From positions 1 to 24,604 of IMG/VR virus record IMGVR_UViG_3300026097_000101: a DNA stretch of 24,604 nt; one strand, given 5' to 3'. Shown in pieces: positions 8,604-16,604 of this stretch. The first letter of the stretch is position 1, and every line of letters begins with the position of its first letter. The translations under genes were made by a program, and so were the position numbers. The stretch comes from a virus. The notes below the pieces were generated by a model, which saw nothing but the letters and a program-made list of their open reading frames with translations, ran no database searches and was not told the origin of the DNA.

Positions 8604-9308
8604 ATGGCACCATTTTTAATTAACCCATACATATACGCAGAAGCGGGTGGCTGTTCAGGTAATCTAATAGATACAACAGGTCTTGGAGGATATTGGAAGT
8701 TTGATGGTGATTATACAGATTCATCTGGTAATGGTCACACATTAACAGCTTATAATTCACCAACTTTTACAACAACTGATATTAAGCTTGATTATACAGG
8801 TAATGAAGGCGTTGAATTTGATGCATCTACAAAACAAAGATGCTCTGCATCTTATTCATCTGATTTCGATTCATCTGGCGGAACATTTAGCTTTTTTGCT
8901 TGGGTGAAGGTAAACTCATTTGCAACTGAAGGAAATCCAGTTTTAGCTGGTAAAAGAACTGGAGCTAATGGTTGGAGAATTCTGCCAAGAGCAAATGATA
9001 TATTGTTTTCTAACACAGCAAATGCTTCAAGATCAACAACAAATTCAACTGGTGTATGGTATCATATTGGGTTTACGCTTAATGGTTCAACAATTAAAAT
9101 TTGGAAAGATGGCTCACAGTTAGGTGCAGATGTTACAGGAATATCAAGTTTTGATATTTCTTCTTTACTTGCTATAAACGCAAACCCACTTAATTTAACA
9201 TCATCTAATGGTGATCTTGAAATTGATGAAGCTTACTTATTTAGAAGAGAACTTTCATCATCTGAAATATCAACACTTGCATCATCAACTTGTCCACTTG
9301 ATGCTTAA
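8604..9308 (+). CDS. LamG/concanavalin A-like lectin-fold adhesin
   Basis: 234 residues forming essentially one LamG-like jellyroll. Diagnostic segments are GGYWKFDGDYTDSSGNGHTL (residues 28-47), GTFSFFAWVKV, the GVWYHIGFTLNG...IKIWKDG strand pair and the terminal IDEAYLFRRELSSSEI, the classic concanavalin A-like ending. Such domains bind carbohydrate or surface protein. A short N-terminal peptide (MAPFLINPYIYAEAGG) is typical of phage structural proteins carrying this domain and may attach it to the fibre. It starts 3 nt after the previous stop. A host-receptor-binding role is inferred from the family and its position in the fibre cluster. Confidence 0.8.
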   Translation: MAPFLINPYIYAEAGGCSGNLIDTTGLGGYWKFDGDYTDSSGNGHTLTAYNSPTFTTTDIKLDYTGNEGVEFDASTKQRCSASYSSDFDSSGGTFSFFAWVKVNSFATEGNPVLAGKRTGANGWRILPRANDILFSNTANASRSTTNSTGVWYHIGFTLNGSTIKIWKDGSQLGADVTGISSFDISSLLAINANPLNLTSSNGDLEIDEAYLFRRELSSSEISTLASSTCPLDA

Positions 9309-9318
9309 AAATAAAGAT

Positions 9319-9516
9319 ATGGAAACTACATTAACAACAACATACACTCAAGCAGAACTTGATGGGAACTATGGAGATGATCTATTTGCTCACGATGATC
9401 TAACTAATCAATTCAAAGAAGATAATCCAGATGCAAATATAACATCAACAGTTGGCAGTTCTGAGGATAATGAAGATGGAACTTATACTTATACAATAAC
9501 AATAAGATACGAATAA
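9319..9516 (+). CDS. Small acidic protein in the fibre cluster
   Basis: 65 residues starting METTLTTTYTQAEL and ending in a beta hairpin (DGTYTYTITIRYE). The frame is open further upstream to 9208, but that part overlaps the end of the LamG gene and reads as noise; the ATG at 9319 follows a short A-rich leader and gives a compact, protein-like product. It is acidic (DDLFAHDDL, EDNEDG). Function unknown. Position suggests a fibre-associated or chaperone-like role, but nothing in the sequence proves it. Confidence 0.55.
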   Translation: METTLTTTYTQAELDGNYGDDLFAHDDLTNQFKEDNPDANITSTVGSSEDNEDGTYTYTITIRYE

Positions 9517-9519
9517 GAA

Positions 9520-10251
9520 ATGAGTATAATTAGAAATGGGATAATGACAAGCGGCCTAATGGCTGGAGATAACTATGAGGAAGTGGTATACATTTATTCA
9601 GGTACCAGTACTTCATATGTAATTCCAGATAATGCTACAAACTTAATACTTGAAGCTTGGGGCGCTGGTGGTAAAGGTTGGGGTGATGATTCTTCGCCAA
9701 GTGTGGACCGCCAAGGATACCCAGGTGGTGGAGGTGGAGCTTATGTAAAAACTACACTGGAAAGCCCAGGTGGTGGTACATTATCTATAAGCGTTGGAGC
9801 AGGCTCAACAACACAAGGAGTAGCAGGAGGTTCAAGTACAATATCTTCTGGAGATACTAGCTTATGTATTGCTGCTGGTGGTAATTCTCCAACATCTCAA
9901 GGTACTGGTGGTAGTGGCGGACAGGCCGCTGATTGTATTGGTGACCTTATATATATTGGTGGAAACGGTGGAAGTGGTGATGATACCCTTAGTCCAGGAG
10001 AGCCAGGTGGTTCTGGTGGTGGGGCAGCTGGTTCTACAGGAACAGGTTCTGGAAGTGTTGGTACAGCTGAATTTGGTGGTAACGGTGGCTCTGGTGGTGT
10101 ATACCCAGCAGGCCCTCCTTTCGCAGATGATGGTAACCCAGGAAGCAACTACGGTGGTGGTGGTGGAGGTGGTACCTCATATGGTGACCCTTCTGTAGGT
10201 GGTAACGGTGCCAAAGGATTAATAAGAATAACATACACAGTAATATCATAA
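9520..10251 (+). CDS. Glycine-rich tail adhesin
   Basis: 243 residues. After about 35 residues comes an entry motif seen in phage glycine-rich domains (YVIPDNATNLILEAWGAGG), then roughly 170 residues dominated by GG/GGS repeats with runs such as YGGGGGGGTSYG, ending KGLIRITYTV. Glycine-rich domains of this kind occur in phage fibre tips and adhesins, where polyglycine-II-like packing presents variable loops between glycine stretches. The long frames on the other strand and in another plus frame here are by-products of glycine codons. The stop overlaps the next start (TAATG). Likely host-binding, by family. Confidence 0.75.
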   Translation: MSIIRNGIMTSGLMAGDNYEEVVYIYSGTSTSYVIPDNATNLILEAWGAGGKGWGDDSSPSVDRQGYPGGGGGAYVKTTLESPGGGTLSISVGAGSTTQGVAGGSSTISSGDTSLCIAAGGNSPTSQGTGGSGGQAADCIGDLIYIGGNGGSGDDTLSPGEPGGSGGGAAGSTGTGSGSVGTAEFGGNGGSGGVYPAGPPFADDGNPGSNYGGGGGGGTSYGDPSVGGNGAKGLIRITYTVIS

Positions 10252-10430
10252 TGGACCCAATAATAAACAGATACAATTTCTTCAAGAATATAAAGCTCAC
10301 AGAAGAGGGTTATGTAGAGGTTGTGCTTGAGCCTTATGTAGCACCCCAATCAAGTGGTGTATCTCAATATGATACGTTCAAAGTGATAGGTTTAGATAGT
10401 GAAGGTAGATTAAAAATAACGCAGAAGTAA
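10251..10430 (+). CDS. Small fibre-cluster protein (59 aa)
   Basis: 59 residues, MDPIINRYNFFKNIKL... ending GRLKITQK. It is tied to both neighbours by TAATG overlaps (10249-10253 and 10428-10432), strong evidence that it is translated. Its segment NFFKNIKLTEEGYVEVVLE resembles the N-terminus of the next protein (DFFKAVQLDDDGNLLVSIV), so the two share a short attachment-like module. Probably a minor fibre component or adaptor. Confidence 0.7.
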   Translation: MDPIINRYNFFKNIKLTEEGYVEVVLEPYVAPQSSGVSQYDTFKVIGLDSEGRLKITQK

Positions 10431-10981
10431 TGAGTGAAAATATTTCATCGCAGTTTGATTTCTTCAAGGCAGTACAGCTTGATGATGATGGAAACCTATT
10501 GGTTTCTATTGTTAATGGCGGTTCTGGCACAACAGCAGATGTATCATTTACTGCAGTTACATTTCTTGATTGTAGCAGCGCTGTAGCAGGCTCTGTTGAG
10601 ATAGCTTTAGATTCGAATGGTGCTGATGAAGTAGGGTTTGAATACAACGCTGATGGTGGGTTCTGCGGAGGAGTTCCAACCCCAGCTAAGGAACATCCTT
10701 ACAAAGTTGATAGAAGTGCAAACAGTGCTTATACTTTCTCTGGAGAAATAAATGTGTTATCTATTTCTGAGCTTACACAAGATGCTGCAGTTACACTTCC
10801 AGAATATCCTGTAAGAGATTTCTACGTGGTTAAAGATAAAACAGGAAACGCTGGAACATATGAGATCACAGTAAGTGCAGGAGATAAAACTATAAACGGA
10901 GAGAGCAATTATATAATTAATACAGGAACCAAACCCTCAGTAACATTCTTATGGGATGGCGAGGAATACATAACAATTTAA
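10430..10981 (+). CDS. Fibre-associated structural protein
   Basis: 183 residues. The N-terminal ~30 residues (FDFFKAVQLDDDGNLLVSI) form a short module often found at the start of Bacteroidota-phage fibre proteins and related to the previous gene. A middle section has a Cys pair (GGFCGG at about residues 75-80), and the C-terminal ~90 residues form a beta domain (FYVVKDKTGNAGTYEITVS, DKTINGESNYIINT, VTFLWDGEEYITI) resembling fibre-tip domains of other phages. Starts on TAATG; the next gene begins 3 nt after its stop. Specific function unknown. Confidence 0.6.
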   Translation: MSENISSQFDFFKAVQLDDDGNLLVSIVNGGSGTTADVSFTAVTFLDCSSAVAGSVEIALDSNGADEVGFEYNADGGFCGGVPTPAKEHPYKVDRSANSAYTFSGEINVLSISELTQDAAVTLPEYPVRDFYVVKDKTGNAGTYEITVSAGDKTINGESNYIINTGTKPSVTFLWDGEEYITI

Positions 10982-10984
10982 GAA

Positions 10985-12124
10985 ATGGCAATAACAAGAA
11001 TAAAATTAAGAGGAGATACAGCAGCCAACTGGACGAGTGCTAATCCAGTACTTGCCGAAAGAGAAGTAGGCCTTGAAATAGATTCCCAAAAAATTAAAGT
11101 AGGTGATGGCTCACTTGCCTGGAATTCCCTGGACTATTATATTCCAGATACAATTTCATATACATCTTTATCAGCTACAACTTTTTACTCAGGCTCAACA
11201 AATCTTGAAACTGTAATAAACGACTTAGCTGGTAGCGATATAACAAGAATACAAGGAGGTACAAACATATCTACTGGTGGCACAGCTAATCAACCAATAG
11301 TGAACTTAAATGCTGATATTGATGTGACATCTCTTTCAGCTGATACGATTTATTCTGGGTCAACAAATCTTGAAACTGTAATAAATGACCTAGCTGGTAC
11401 CGATATAACAAGAGTACAAGGAGGTACAAACATATCTACTGGTGGCACAGCTAATGAACCAATAGTTAACTTAAATGCTGATATTGATGTGACATCTCTT
11501 TCAGCAAACACAATCTATTCAGGTTCAACAGATGTATCAACCCTGTTCAAAAACTGGACATTACAGATAGATTTTGATGCTCACACAGGAGATACTTCAA
11601 ACCCTCATAATGTAACAGCAGCTCAAATAGGAGCTCCTACACTCTCAGGAATGACTGCTCTTCTTGATACGAAGGCTGATCTATCAGGAGATACATTTAC
11701 AGGGACTATTGATGCTCCAACTATTTTGAGTGGAGGTACTGATCTGTATAGTATATTTACTACTTCAGATGATATACCTACAACATATCCATATGATTTG
11801 ATTGTAGCAGCAAGTGACGAAACTACAGCAATAACAACAGGTGTAGCTAAAGCAACTTTTATTTCACCTGCTGATTTTACACTTACAGCTGTGACTGCAA
11901 GTTTAACTACAACAGGTTCAACAGATTCTGTAGTTGATGTTAATTACAACGGAAGCTCTGTATTTGCATCTCCGATCACTATTTCTTCTGGCGATTACTA
12001 CCAGGAAGAATCCACTTCAACTTCAGCTATAAGCAAGTACAATACGTTCACTGTTGATATTGATACAGCAGGTACAGATGCAACTGGCCTTAAGATAATG
12101 CTTCTTGGATATAGAGATATTTAA
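10985..12124 (+). CDS. Tail fibre protein, Mtd/hyaluronidase-type N-terminus with tandem repeats
   Basis: 379 residues. Residues 1-56 (IKLRGDTAANWTSANPVLAEREVG, then KIKVGDGSLAWNSLDYY) match the fibre N-terminal domain known from Bordetella phage Mtd and many fibres with the pattern RRGT..W...NPvL..GE.G...D...iKiGDG...WnsL.Y. Two nearly identical 55-residue repeats follow, then a partial third, a short DAHTGDTSNPHNVTAAQIGA trimerisation-like motif, and a C-terminal domain (about 272-379) shared with the fibre at 7248. No reverse transcriptase is visible, so there is no sign of a diversity-generating system despite the Mtd-like start. Probable receptor-binding fibre. Confidence 0.7.
   Translation: MAITRIKLRGDTAANWTSANPVLAEREVGLEIDSQKIKVGDGSLAWNSLDYYIPDTISYTSLSATTFYSGSTNLETVINDLAGSDITRIQGGTNISTGGTANQPIVNLNADIDVTSLSADTIYSGSTNLETVINDLAGTDITRVQGGTNISTGGTANEPIVNLNADIDVTSLSANTIYSGSTDVSTLFKNWTLQIDFDAHTGDTSNPHNVTAAQIGAPTLSGMTALLDTKADLSGDTFTGTIDAPTILSGGTDLYSIFTTSDDIPTTYPYDLIVAASDETTAITTGVAKATFISPADFTLTAVTASLTTTGSTDSVVDVNYNGSSVFASPITISSGDYYQEESTSTSAISKYNTFTVDIDTAGTDATGLKIMLLGYRDI
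11162..11545 (+). repeat. 165-bp in-frame tandem repeat within a fibre gene
   Basis: Unit 1 is 11162-11326 and unit 2 is 11327-11491. Both encode the 55-residue block beginning TSLSA and containing GSTNLETVINDLAG and RxQGGTNISTGGTAN. A partial third unit covers 11492 to about 11545. The two full units differ at only a few bases over long stretches (for example AGGAGGTACAAACATATCT is identical), implying recent duplication. Confidence 0.9.
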
Positions 12125-12127
12125 GCA

Positions 12128-12161
12128 GAACGATTTTGATCTTTGAATATATATAAAAAAA
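12128..12161 (+). promoter_or_regulatory. Candidate phage late promoter, copy D
   Basis: GAACG (12128-12132), 15 nt, TATATATAAAAAAA (12148-12161), 18 nt before the tape measure ATG. Same spacing as the other copies, but with TATATATAA in place of TATTGATAA. Confidence 0.6.
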
Positions 12162-12165
12162 CAGC

Positions 12166-15087
12166 ATGGCTAAATCAGCACAAATTAACATATCAATAAA
12201 TACTCAGAATGCAATAAAAAGCATGGCTGATCTTAACAATGAAATTGGAGATTCTGTAGTAACTATACAGGATTTAAGAATGACGGTTGATGCTTTAACT
12301 CAAGAACTTGAATCTACCGAGTATGGTACTGATAGATGGAATGAGTTGAAAAGAGCTGTTATTGATGCGAACACAGAGCTTAAAAACTATGAGTTATCAG
12401 TTGAATCTTTGGACCACGAGCAAGTAGCTACTGAGATTAAATCTGTAGTTGGTGGTCTTACAGATATGGCAGGAGGTATGGCTCTTGTTGGAGCATCTGG
12501 CGAGAGCATGGAGAAGATCGTTCAATTGTTTGCACAAGTAGAAGGTGTTTCAAAGATTGCAACTGGAGCTATGGAAGGATATACTTCTATGATGAAGTTA
12601 TCTGGAACTATTACAAAAACTCTAACAGGATGGCAAACTGCGCTTGCTGCAGCTCAATTAAAAGGTGGTATAACATCTAAGGCTGCTGCTGTTGGTATGC
12701 GTATCTTAAACGCTGCTATGAATGCTAACCCTGTATTCTTGATCATTACAGGTATTACTGCTTTGATTGGTGGATTAGCTTGGTTTGTAACTTCAACTAA
12801 TGAAGCAGCAGAAGCTCAGGGAGAACTAAACTCTGAGATGGAAGCTCAGAATAAAATAATGCAATCCACAAGGAAGCTTAGGAATGCTATGCTTACTGAG
12901 CAAACAAGTGCTAATGATGTTAAGATAAAGCAAGAACAGGCAACGTTAAATATATTAAAGCTTGAGCTTAAAAACTTGCAGAAGAAAATTGATTTAAACC
13001 AGGAGCTAACAGAAGATGAGCAGATGAGGTTTGAAAGGTTACCTGGATATATTCAAGCTGCAGAAGATTCAATAGAAAGGTTAACCTTCAAAAACTTTAA
13101 CAAAAGAGTTAATGCCGCAAGAGCAACTGTTGAAGAGAATTCAGGTGCTATGGAGGATAAGTTTGAATCCTTAAGGCTAGCAATCCAGGCTACAAGAAAT
13201 GAAGATTGGGGTGATGAGGATATAAACTACACCGCAATGATCGGAAGAATTACAGCTGCTGAAGGAGCTTTTAAAAAGCTTCAAGAAAGAATGGAGACTG
13301 GTGATGTAACAACTGCGTTTTATCAGAGAGAAGTTAGAATGCTAACTGAAGATATTGCAAATCTTAATGCGGATATTGGAAAGCTTGATGGTACATTTGG
13401 TAATGATGGTACTGAGGAGTGGAAGAAAGCAATTGATGCTGTTGGAGAATTAGATAAAGGATTAGCGGATGTAGTTCAAAGTGCTGTTGATTATAACAAA
13501 GTTCAAAGAGAAGGTTTTGATTTAGATAAGGAGTTTGGAATGTTTGCTGATAACTTGGATAAGCAACAAACAAAACAAGAGGAGCTTGAGGCTCTCGAAA
13601 AATCTATTGCAGAAAACAGAAAAAGAAGATTAAAGCAAAGGCAAGATAAGCTTAAGCAGATATTAGAATTATTAGGTAGAGAAGAAAATTCTACAAAAGA
13701 ATTGGCAAGAACAAAAGCAGAACTTGCTAATGATGAAATAGAACTCATCAACATTTCTTATGGAGAGGAAAGAGAAAAGATAATTAATTCTGCTATTGCT
13801 CGTGAGGAGGCTTTGCTTCAGCAAAAGTTTATAGATGGAAAGCTTAATGAGAAAGAGCTTAAAGAAGCACTCATTGATCTTAACGAGAACTATGAAGATT
13901 ATCTACTTGATTCTGAGAAAGAGCTATTAGAAGCAAAAGAGGAATTGCGTAAACAAGAGATTCAATCAATTCAAGAAAGATACAACCAAGAGAAAAAGAT
14001 TAGCAAAGAATCAAGGGATGTTATAATTACAAGCAGAAGATTATCTACTCTACAGTTCGAGAAGGAAATGGAATTAATGACAGCTAGAACCGAAAAGGAG
14101 AAGCTTGCCATTAGAGAGAAGTATTTAGTATTTGAGATTCAAGCGATCAAAGATAACCTTGTTGAGCAGAAAGAACTATTAAAGGTTCAGCTTGAAGCTC
14201 AACTTGCTAATGAGAAATTAAGTCTTGAGGAGAAGAAAAGATTAAGAGAGCAATATCTATCAGATGTAAAAGCTCTTGAGCAAGAGGCAGCAATTGCAAT
14301 CCAATCGCTTACCAACCAAACCACTCAAGGAGTTGAGCACATGAATGGCAAAGTTGGACAGTGGGCTGAAGGTATACTTGAGTTTTATGATAAAATAGCA
14401 TCAACCGTTCAAACTACTTTGAATACAATTCAAATGGCTTGGGACGTTGCTGCTGAGAATCAAACTGCGAAGCTTGAGCAAGAATATGCAAATCAAGTAC
14501 AAGCAGCTCAGGATGCTTATGGTGAGCGTTTAATATCTGAACAAGAGTTTGCCAACCAGGTTCAAGCTATTGAAGAGGAGAAGGCTGATAAGGAGCGTGC
14601 TTTAAGAATGAAATCATTCAAGCAGCAGAAGGCTATGAATATTGCAAATGCTGTAATTAATGGAGCACAGGCCGTGCTTCAAGCACTTGCTAGTATGCCG
14701 CCTCCACTTTCTTATGTACTTGCTGCAGTTAACGCTGCACTTGCGGGTGTACAAGTTGGTATCATTTCTTCTCAGAAGTTTACAGGTAACCGTGGTGGTA
14801 AAGTGCCAGGACAACCTTCAACTGTGGATTCAGTAGATGCACTGCTTGCGCCAGGTGAAATGGTGATCAACGCACAATCATCAAGTATGTTCCCAGAACT
14901 TCTATCTGATATTAATCAGGCAGGTGGTGGTATACCATTAGCACCAGAAAGCCCAAGCACTCAGAAGAACTCAGGCAACAATACATTTAAAGAGCAAGGG
15001 CCACTACAAGCTTATGTAGTTGAATCACAGCTAAGCCAAACAAGCAAGAGAGTAAGAAGAATGCAGAACGCTGCTACATTCGGATAA
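12166..15087 (+). CDS. Tail tape measure protein
   Basis: 973 residues, the second-longest gene here. The N-terminal ~180 residues are helical with Ala-rich stretches. A hydrophobic segment at about residues 190-211 (NPVFLIITGITALIGGLAWF) is the membrane-type helix usual in tape measures. Residues ~430-700 are long, highly charged coiled coil, and a second hydrophobic helix lies near 830-870. Residues ~875-905 carry the hallmark ending GGKVPGQPSTVD...LLAPGEMVINAQ. Tape measures set tail length and are ejected with the DNA; at about 1.5 angstrom per residue this one predicts a tail near 145 nm. Unusually, it lies downstream of the fibre cluster rather than directly after the assembly chaperone. 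Confidence 0.93.
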   Translation: MAKSAQINISINTQNAIKSMADLNNEIGDSVVTIQDLRMTVDALTQELESTEYGTDRWNELKRAVIDANTELKNYELSVESLDHEQVATEIKSVVGGLTDMAGGMALVGASGESMEKIVQLFAQVEGVSKIATGAMEGYTSMMKLSGTITKTLTGWQTALAAAQLKGGITSKAAAVGMRILNAAMNANPVFLIITGITALIGGLAWFVTSTNEAAEAQGELNSEMEAQNKIMQSTRKLRNAMLTEQTSANDVKIKQEQATLNILKLELKNLQKKIDLNQELTEDEQMRFERLPGYIQAAEDSIERLTFKNFNKRVNAARATVEENSGAMEDKFESLRLAIQATRNEDWGDEDINYTAMIGRITAAEGAFKKLQERMETGDVTTAFYQREVRMLTEDIANLNADIGKLDGTFGNDGTEEWKKAIDAVGELDKGLADVVQSAVDYNKVQREGFDLDKEFGMFADNLDKQQTKQEELEALEKSIAENRKRRLKQRQDKLKQILELLGREENSTKELARTKAELANDEIELINISYGEEREKIINSAIAREEALLQQKFIDGKLNEKELKEALIDLNENYEDYLLDSEKELLEAKEELRKQEIQSIQERYNQEKKISKESRDVIITSRRLSTLQFEKEMELMTARTEKEKLAIREKYLVFEIQAIKDNLVEQKELLKVQLEAQLANEKLSLEEKKRLREQYLSDVKALEQEAAIAIQSLTNQTTQGVEHMNGKVGQWAEGILEFYDKIASTVQTTLNTIQMAWDVAAENQTAKLEQEYANQVQAAQDAYGERLISEQEFANQVQAIEEEKADKERALRMKSFKQQKAMNIANAVINGAQAVLQALASMPPPLSYVLAAVNAALAGVQVGIISSQKFTGNRGGKVPGQPSTVDSVDALLAPGEMVINAQSSSMFPELLSDINQAGGGIPLAPESPSTQKNSGNNTFKEQGPLQAYVVESQLSQTSKRVRRMQNAATFG

Positions 15088-15099
15088 ACAATAATAAAT
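15066..15099 (+). promoter_or_regulatory. Weak candidate late promoter, copy H
   Basis: GAACG (15066-15070), 15 nt, then AAACAATAATAAAT (15086-15099). The second block keeps only ATAATAAA of the consensus, in the same register, 22 nt before the ATG of the prohead protease. The first block lies inside the end of the tape measure gene. Chance occurrence is possible. Confidence 0.35.
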
Positions 15100-15107
15100 A
15101 AATAGAT

Positions 15108-15767
15108 ATGGAAAATTACATACCAATATTTGAAATAGTGATTGATGAGGAGGCTGAGGATTCAGGTTTCATCAGGAACTCTTTCGTAGAGAACCCAGCT
15201 GTTGAGGTTGAGAGGTTTGCATTCTCAAAGCAGGATAAAATGATCTTTTCACAAAATGAGAAGGAGCAGATATTTACATCTGTTTCAATTTTAGCTGATA
15301 CACCAATCCTTAGAGAAGGACCAAATGGAGAACCATTTTACGTGGTCTTTACTAAAGACGTGATCAGAAAGATAAGAAACAAGCTGGTTAAAGATGGGAA
15401 GGCAAATGATATTTCGCTCTATCACGATGAGAACGAAGTACAAGATGGAATCTATATGGTAGAGAACTACATCACAAACAAAGATAGAGTTGAATCTAAA
15501 TTGTTTGATGTTCCAGAAGGTTCACTGATCACTTCATACTGGGTAGAGGACCCAGAGCACTACGAGAGATTGCTTGAGGACGATAAGTTCAAAGGATTCT
15601 CAATAGAGATAAATGCGAAGATTTCACAGATGTTCTCTAACACTTTTAAGGAAATGTATTCAGAGAGCGAGAAGATAGCGAGAATCAAAGATATAGCCTT
15701 CTCAGAGGACATGAGTGACGAAGATAAAGAAAAAAAGATTAGAAAACTATTGAACAGTTTTGAATAA
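15108..15767 (+). CDS. Prohead protease, XkdF/Peptidase S78_2-like
   Basis: 219 residues. The pattern of the XkdF-type serine protease is present: a conserved N-terminus with FVENPAVEVERFAFS (residues 26-40), a His in LYHDEN (His106) and the late segment DVPEGSLITSYWVEDPEHYERL followed by KGFSIEIN, with Ser165 the likely nucleophile. Family members mature the prohead by cleaving scaffold and sometimes capsid protein. The neighbours fit: a scaffold-like gene follows and then the major capsid protein. The charged C-terminal tail (DMSDEDKEKKIRKLL) may itself be scaffold-like. Catalytic residues are assigned by pattern. Confidence 0.75.
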   Translation: MENYIPIFEIVIDEEAEDSGFIRNSFVENPAVEVERFAFSKQDKMIFSQNEKEQIFTSVSILADTPILREGPNGEPFYVVFTKDVIRKIRNKLVKDGKANDISLYHDENEVQDGIYMVENYITNKDRVESKLFDVPEGSLITSYWVEDPEHYERLLEDDKFKGFSIEINAKISQMFSNTFKEMYSESEKIARIKDIAFSEDMSDEDKEKKIRKLLNSFE

Positions 15768-15786
15768 TAAATATATATAAAAAAAG
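15752..15786 (+). promoter_or_regulatory. Candidate phage late promoter, copy E
   Basis: GAACA (15752-15756, inside the last codons of the protease gene), 15 nt, TATATATAAAAAAAG (15772-15786), 21 nt before the scaffold ATG at 15793. It would drive the scaffold and major capsid genes up to the terminator at 17562. Confidence 0.65.
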
Positions 15787-15792
15787 AACAAC

Positions 15793-16566
15793 ATGAGTTT
15801 AATCAAAAAGATAAAGGCTGTATTTAACGAAGCCGAAGAAAATAAAGAGGAAACATCTATGGAGTTTGTAGATGTTAAAACAAAGGATGGACGTATTATG
15901 CGTGTTCCTGATTTAGCAGTTGAAGCTCCAGTAGTAGAGATCACAGAAGATGGCGAGGTAGCTGTTGAAGATGGTGACTACGAATTAGAAGATGGGACTG
16001 TACTCAAAGTTGTTGGTGGATTAATTGCAGAGATTATGCCAGCAGCAGAAGAAGATGAGGATGGTGAAGTTGTTACTGAGGAAATGAATAAAACTGAAAA
16101 GTTCTATGATGTATTCCTTAAGAACGGTGGAAAGGCTCACGTAATCAACACAGAGGAAGGTAAGATGAACGAAGGAGATAAGATGGTTATCGAAGGCGAA
16201 GAAGCCGCTCCAGGTGAATACGAACTTAACTCAGGCGAAACATTAACAGTAGGAGAAGAAGGAGTTATTGATTCAATCAAAACTGCTGATGAAACTGTAG
16301 AAGATGACGCTAAGAATGCTGCTGAAGAAGCAGTGGAAGAAGCTGATGAAGAAGTTCAAGGAATTGTAAATAACTTGAAGGACTTGGTTAAGCAGATCAA
16401 AGATTTGAAATCTCAGTTCGAAAAGATTGAGAACGAAAATAAAGAGCTCAAGGAACAATTCAGCAAGTTTGCTGATGCTCCATCTGATGAGCCAACGAAT
16501 ACAAAGGTGGACTTCAAAGCTGCAAGCAAAGAAGAGAAGCTTAAGTTTTTCAGAAAAAGAGGATAA
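15793..16566 (+). CDS. Head scaffolding-like protein
   Basis: 257 residues, very acidic in the middle and coiled coil at the C-terminus (about 190-225, NNLKDLVKQIKDLKSQFEKI), ending in a basic stretch (KLKFFRKRG). Acidic plus coiled-coil composition, the location between prohead protease and major capsid protein, and a basic tail that could contact the capsid shell all fit an internal scaffold. It contains two related small beta modules: EDGDYELEDGTVLKVVGG near residues 57-75 and APGEYELNSGETLTVGEEG near 137-156. It would be assembled inside the prohead and removed by the protease. Sequence family not recognised beyond this. Confidence 0.7.
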   Translation: MSLIKKIKAVFNEAEENKEETSMEFVDVKTKDGRIMRVPDLAVEAPVVEITEDGEVAVEDGDYELEDGTVLKVVGGLIAEIMPAAEEDEDGEVVTEEMNKTEKFYDVFLKNGGKAHVINTEEGKMNEGDKMVIEGEEAAPGEYELNSGETLTVGEEGVIDSIKTADETVEDDAKNAAEEAVEEADEEVQGIVNNLKDLVKQIKDLKSQFEKIENENKELKEQFSKFADAPSDEPTNTKVDFKAASKEEKLKFFRKRG

Positions 16567-16604
16567 GAAATAACAAGAATATTAACAAATAAAATTTAAA
16601 ACAA

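Noticed and set aside
9869-10300. Long open frames on the minus strand and in another plus frame across the glycine-rich gene
   Set aside because: They are produced by GGT/GGA repeats, giving proline-, histidine- or leucine/valine-rich low-complexity products with no sensible start context.
10985-12124. Diversity-generating retroelement suggested by the Mtd-like N-terminus
   Set aside because: No reverse transcriptase, template repeat or adenine-biased variable C-terminus is visible; the Mtd-type N-terminal domain is widespread in ordinary fibres.
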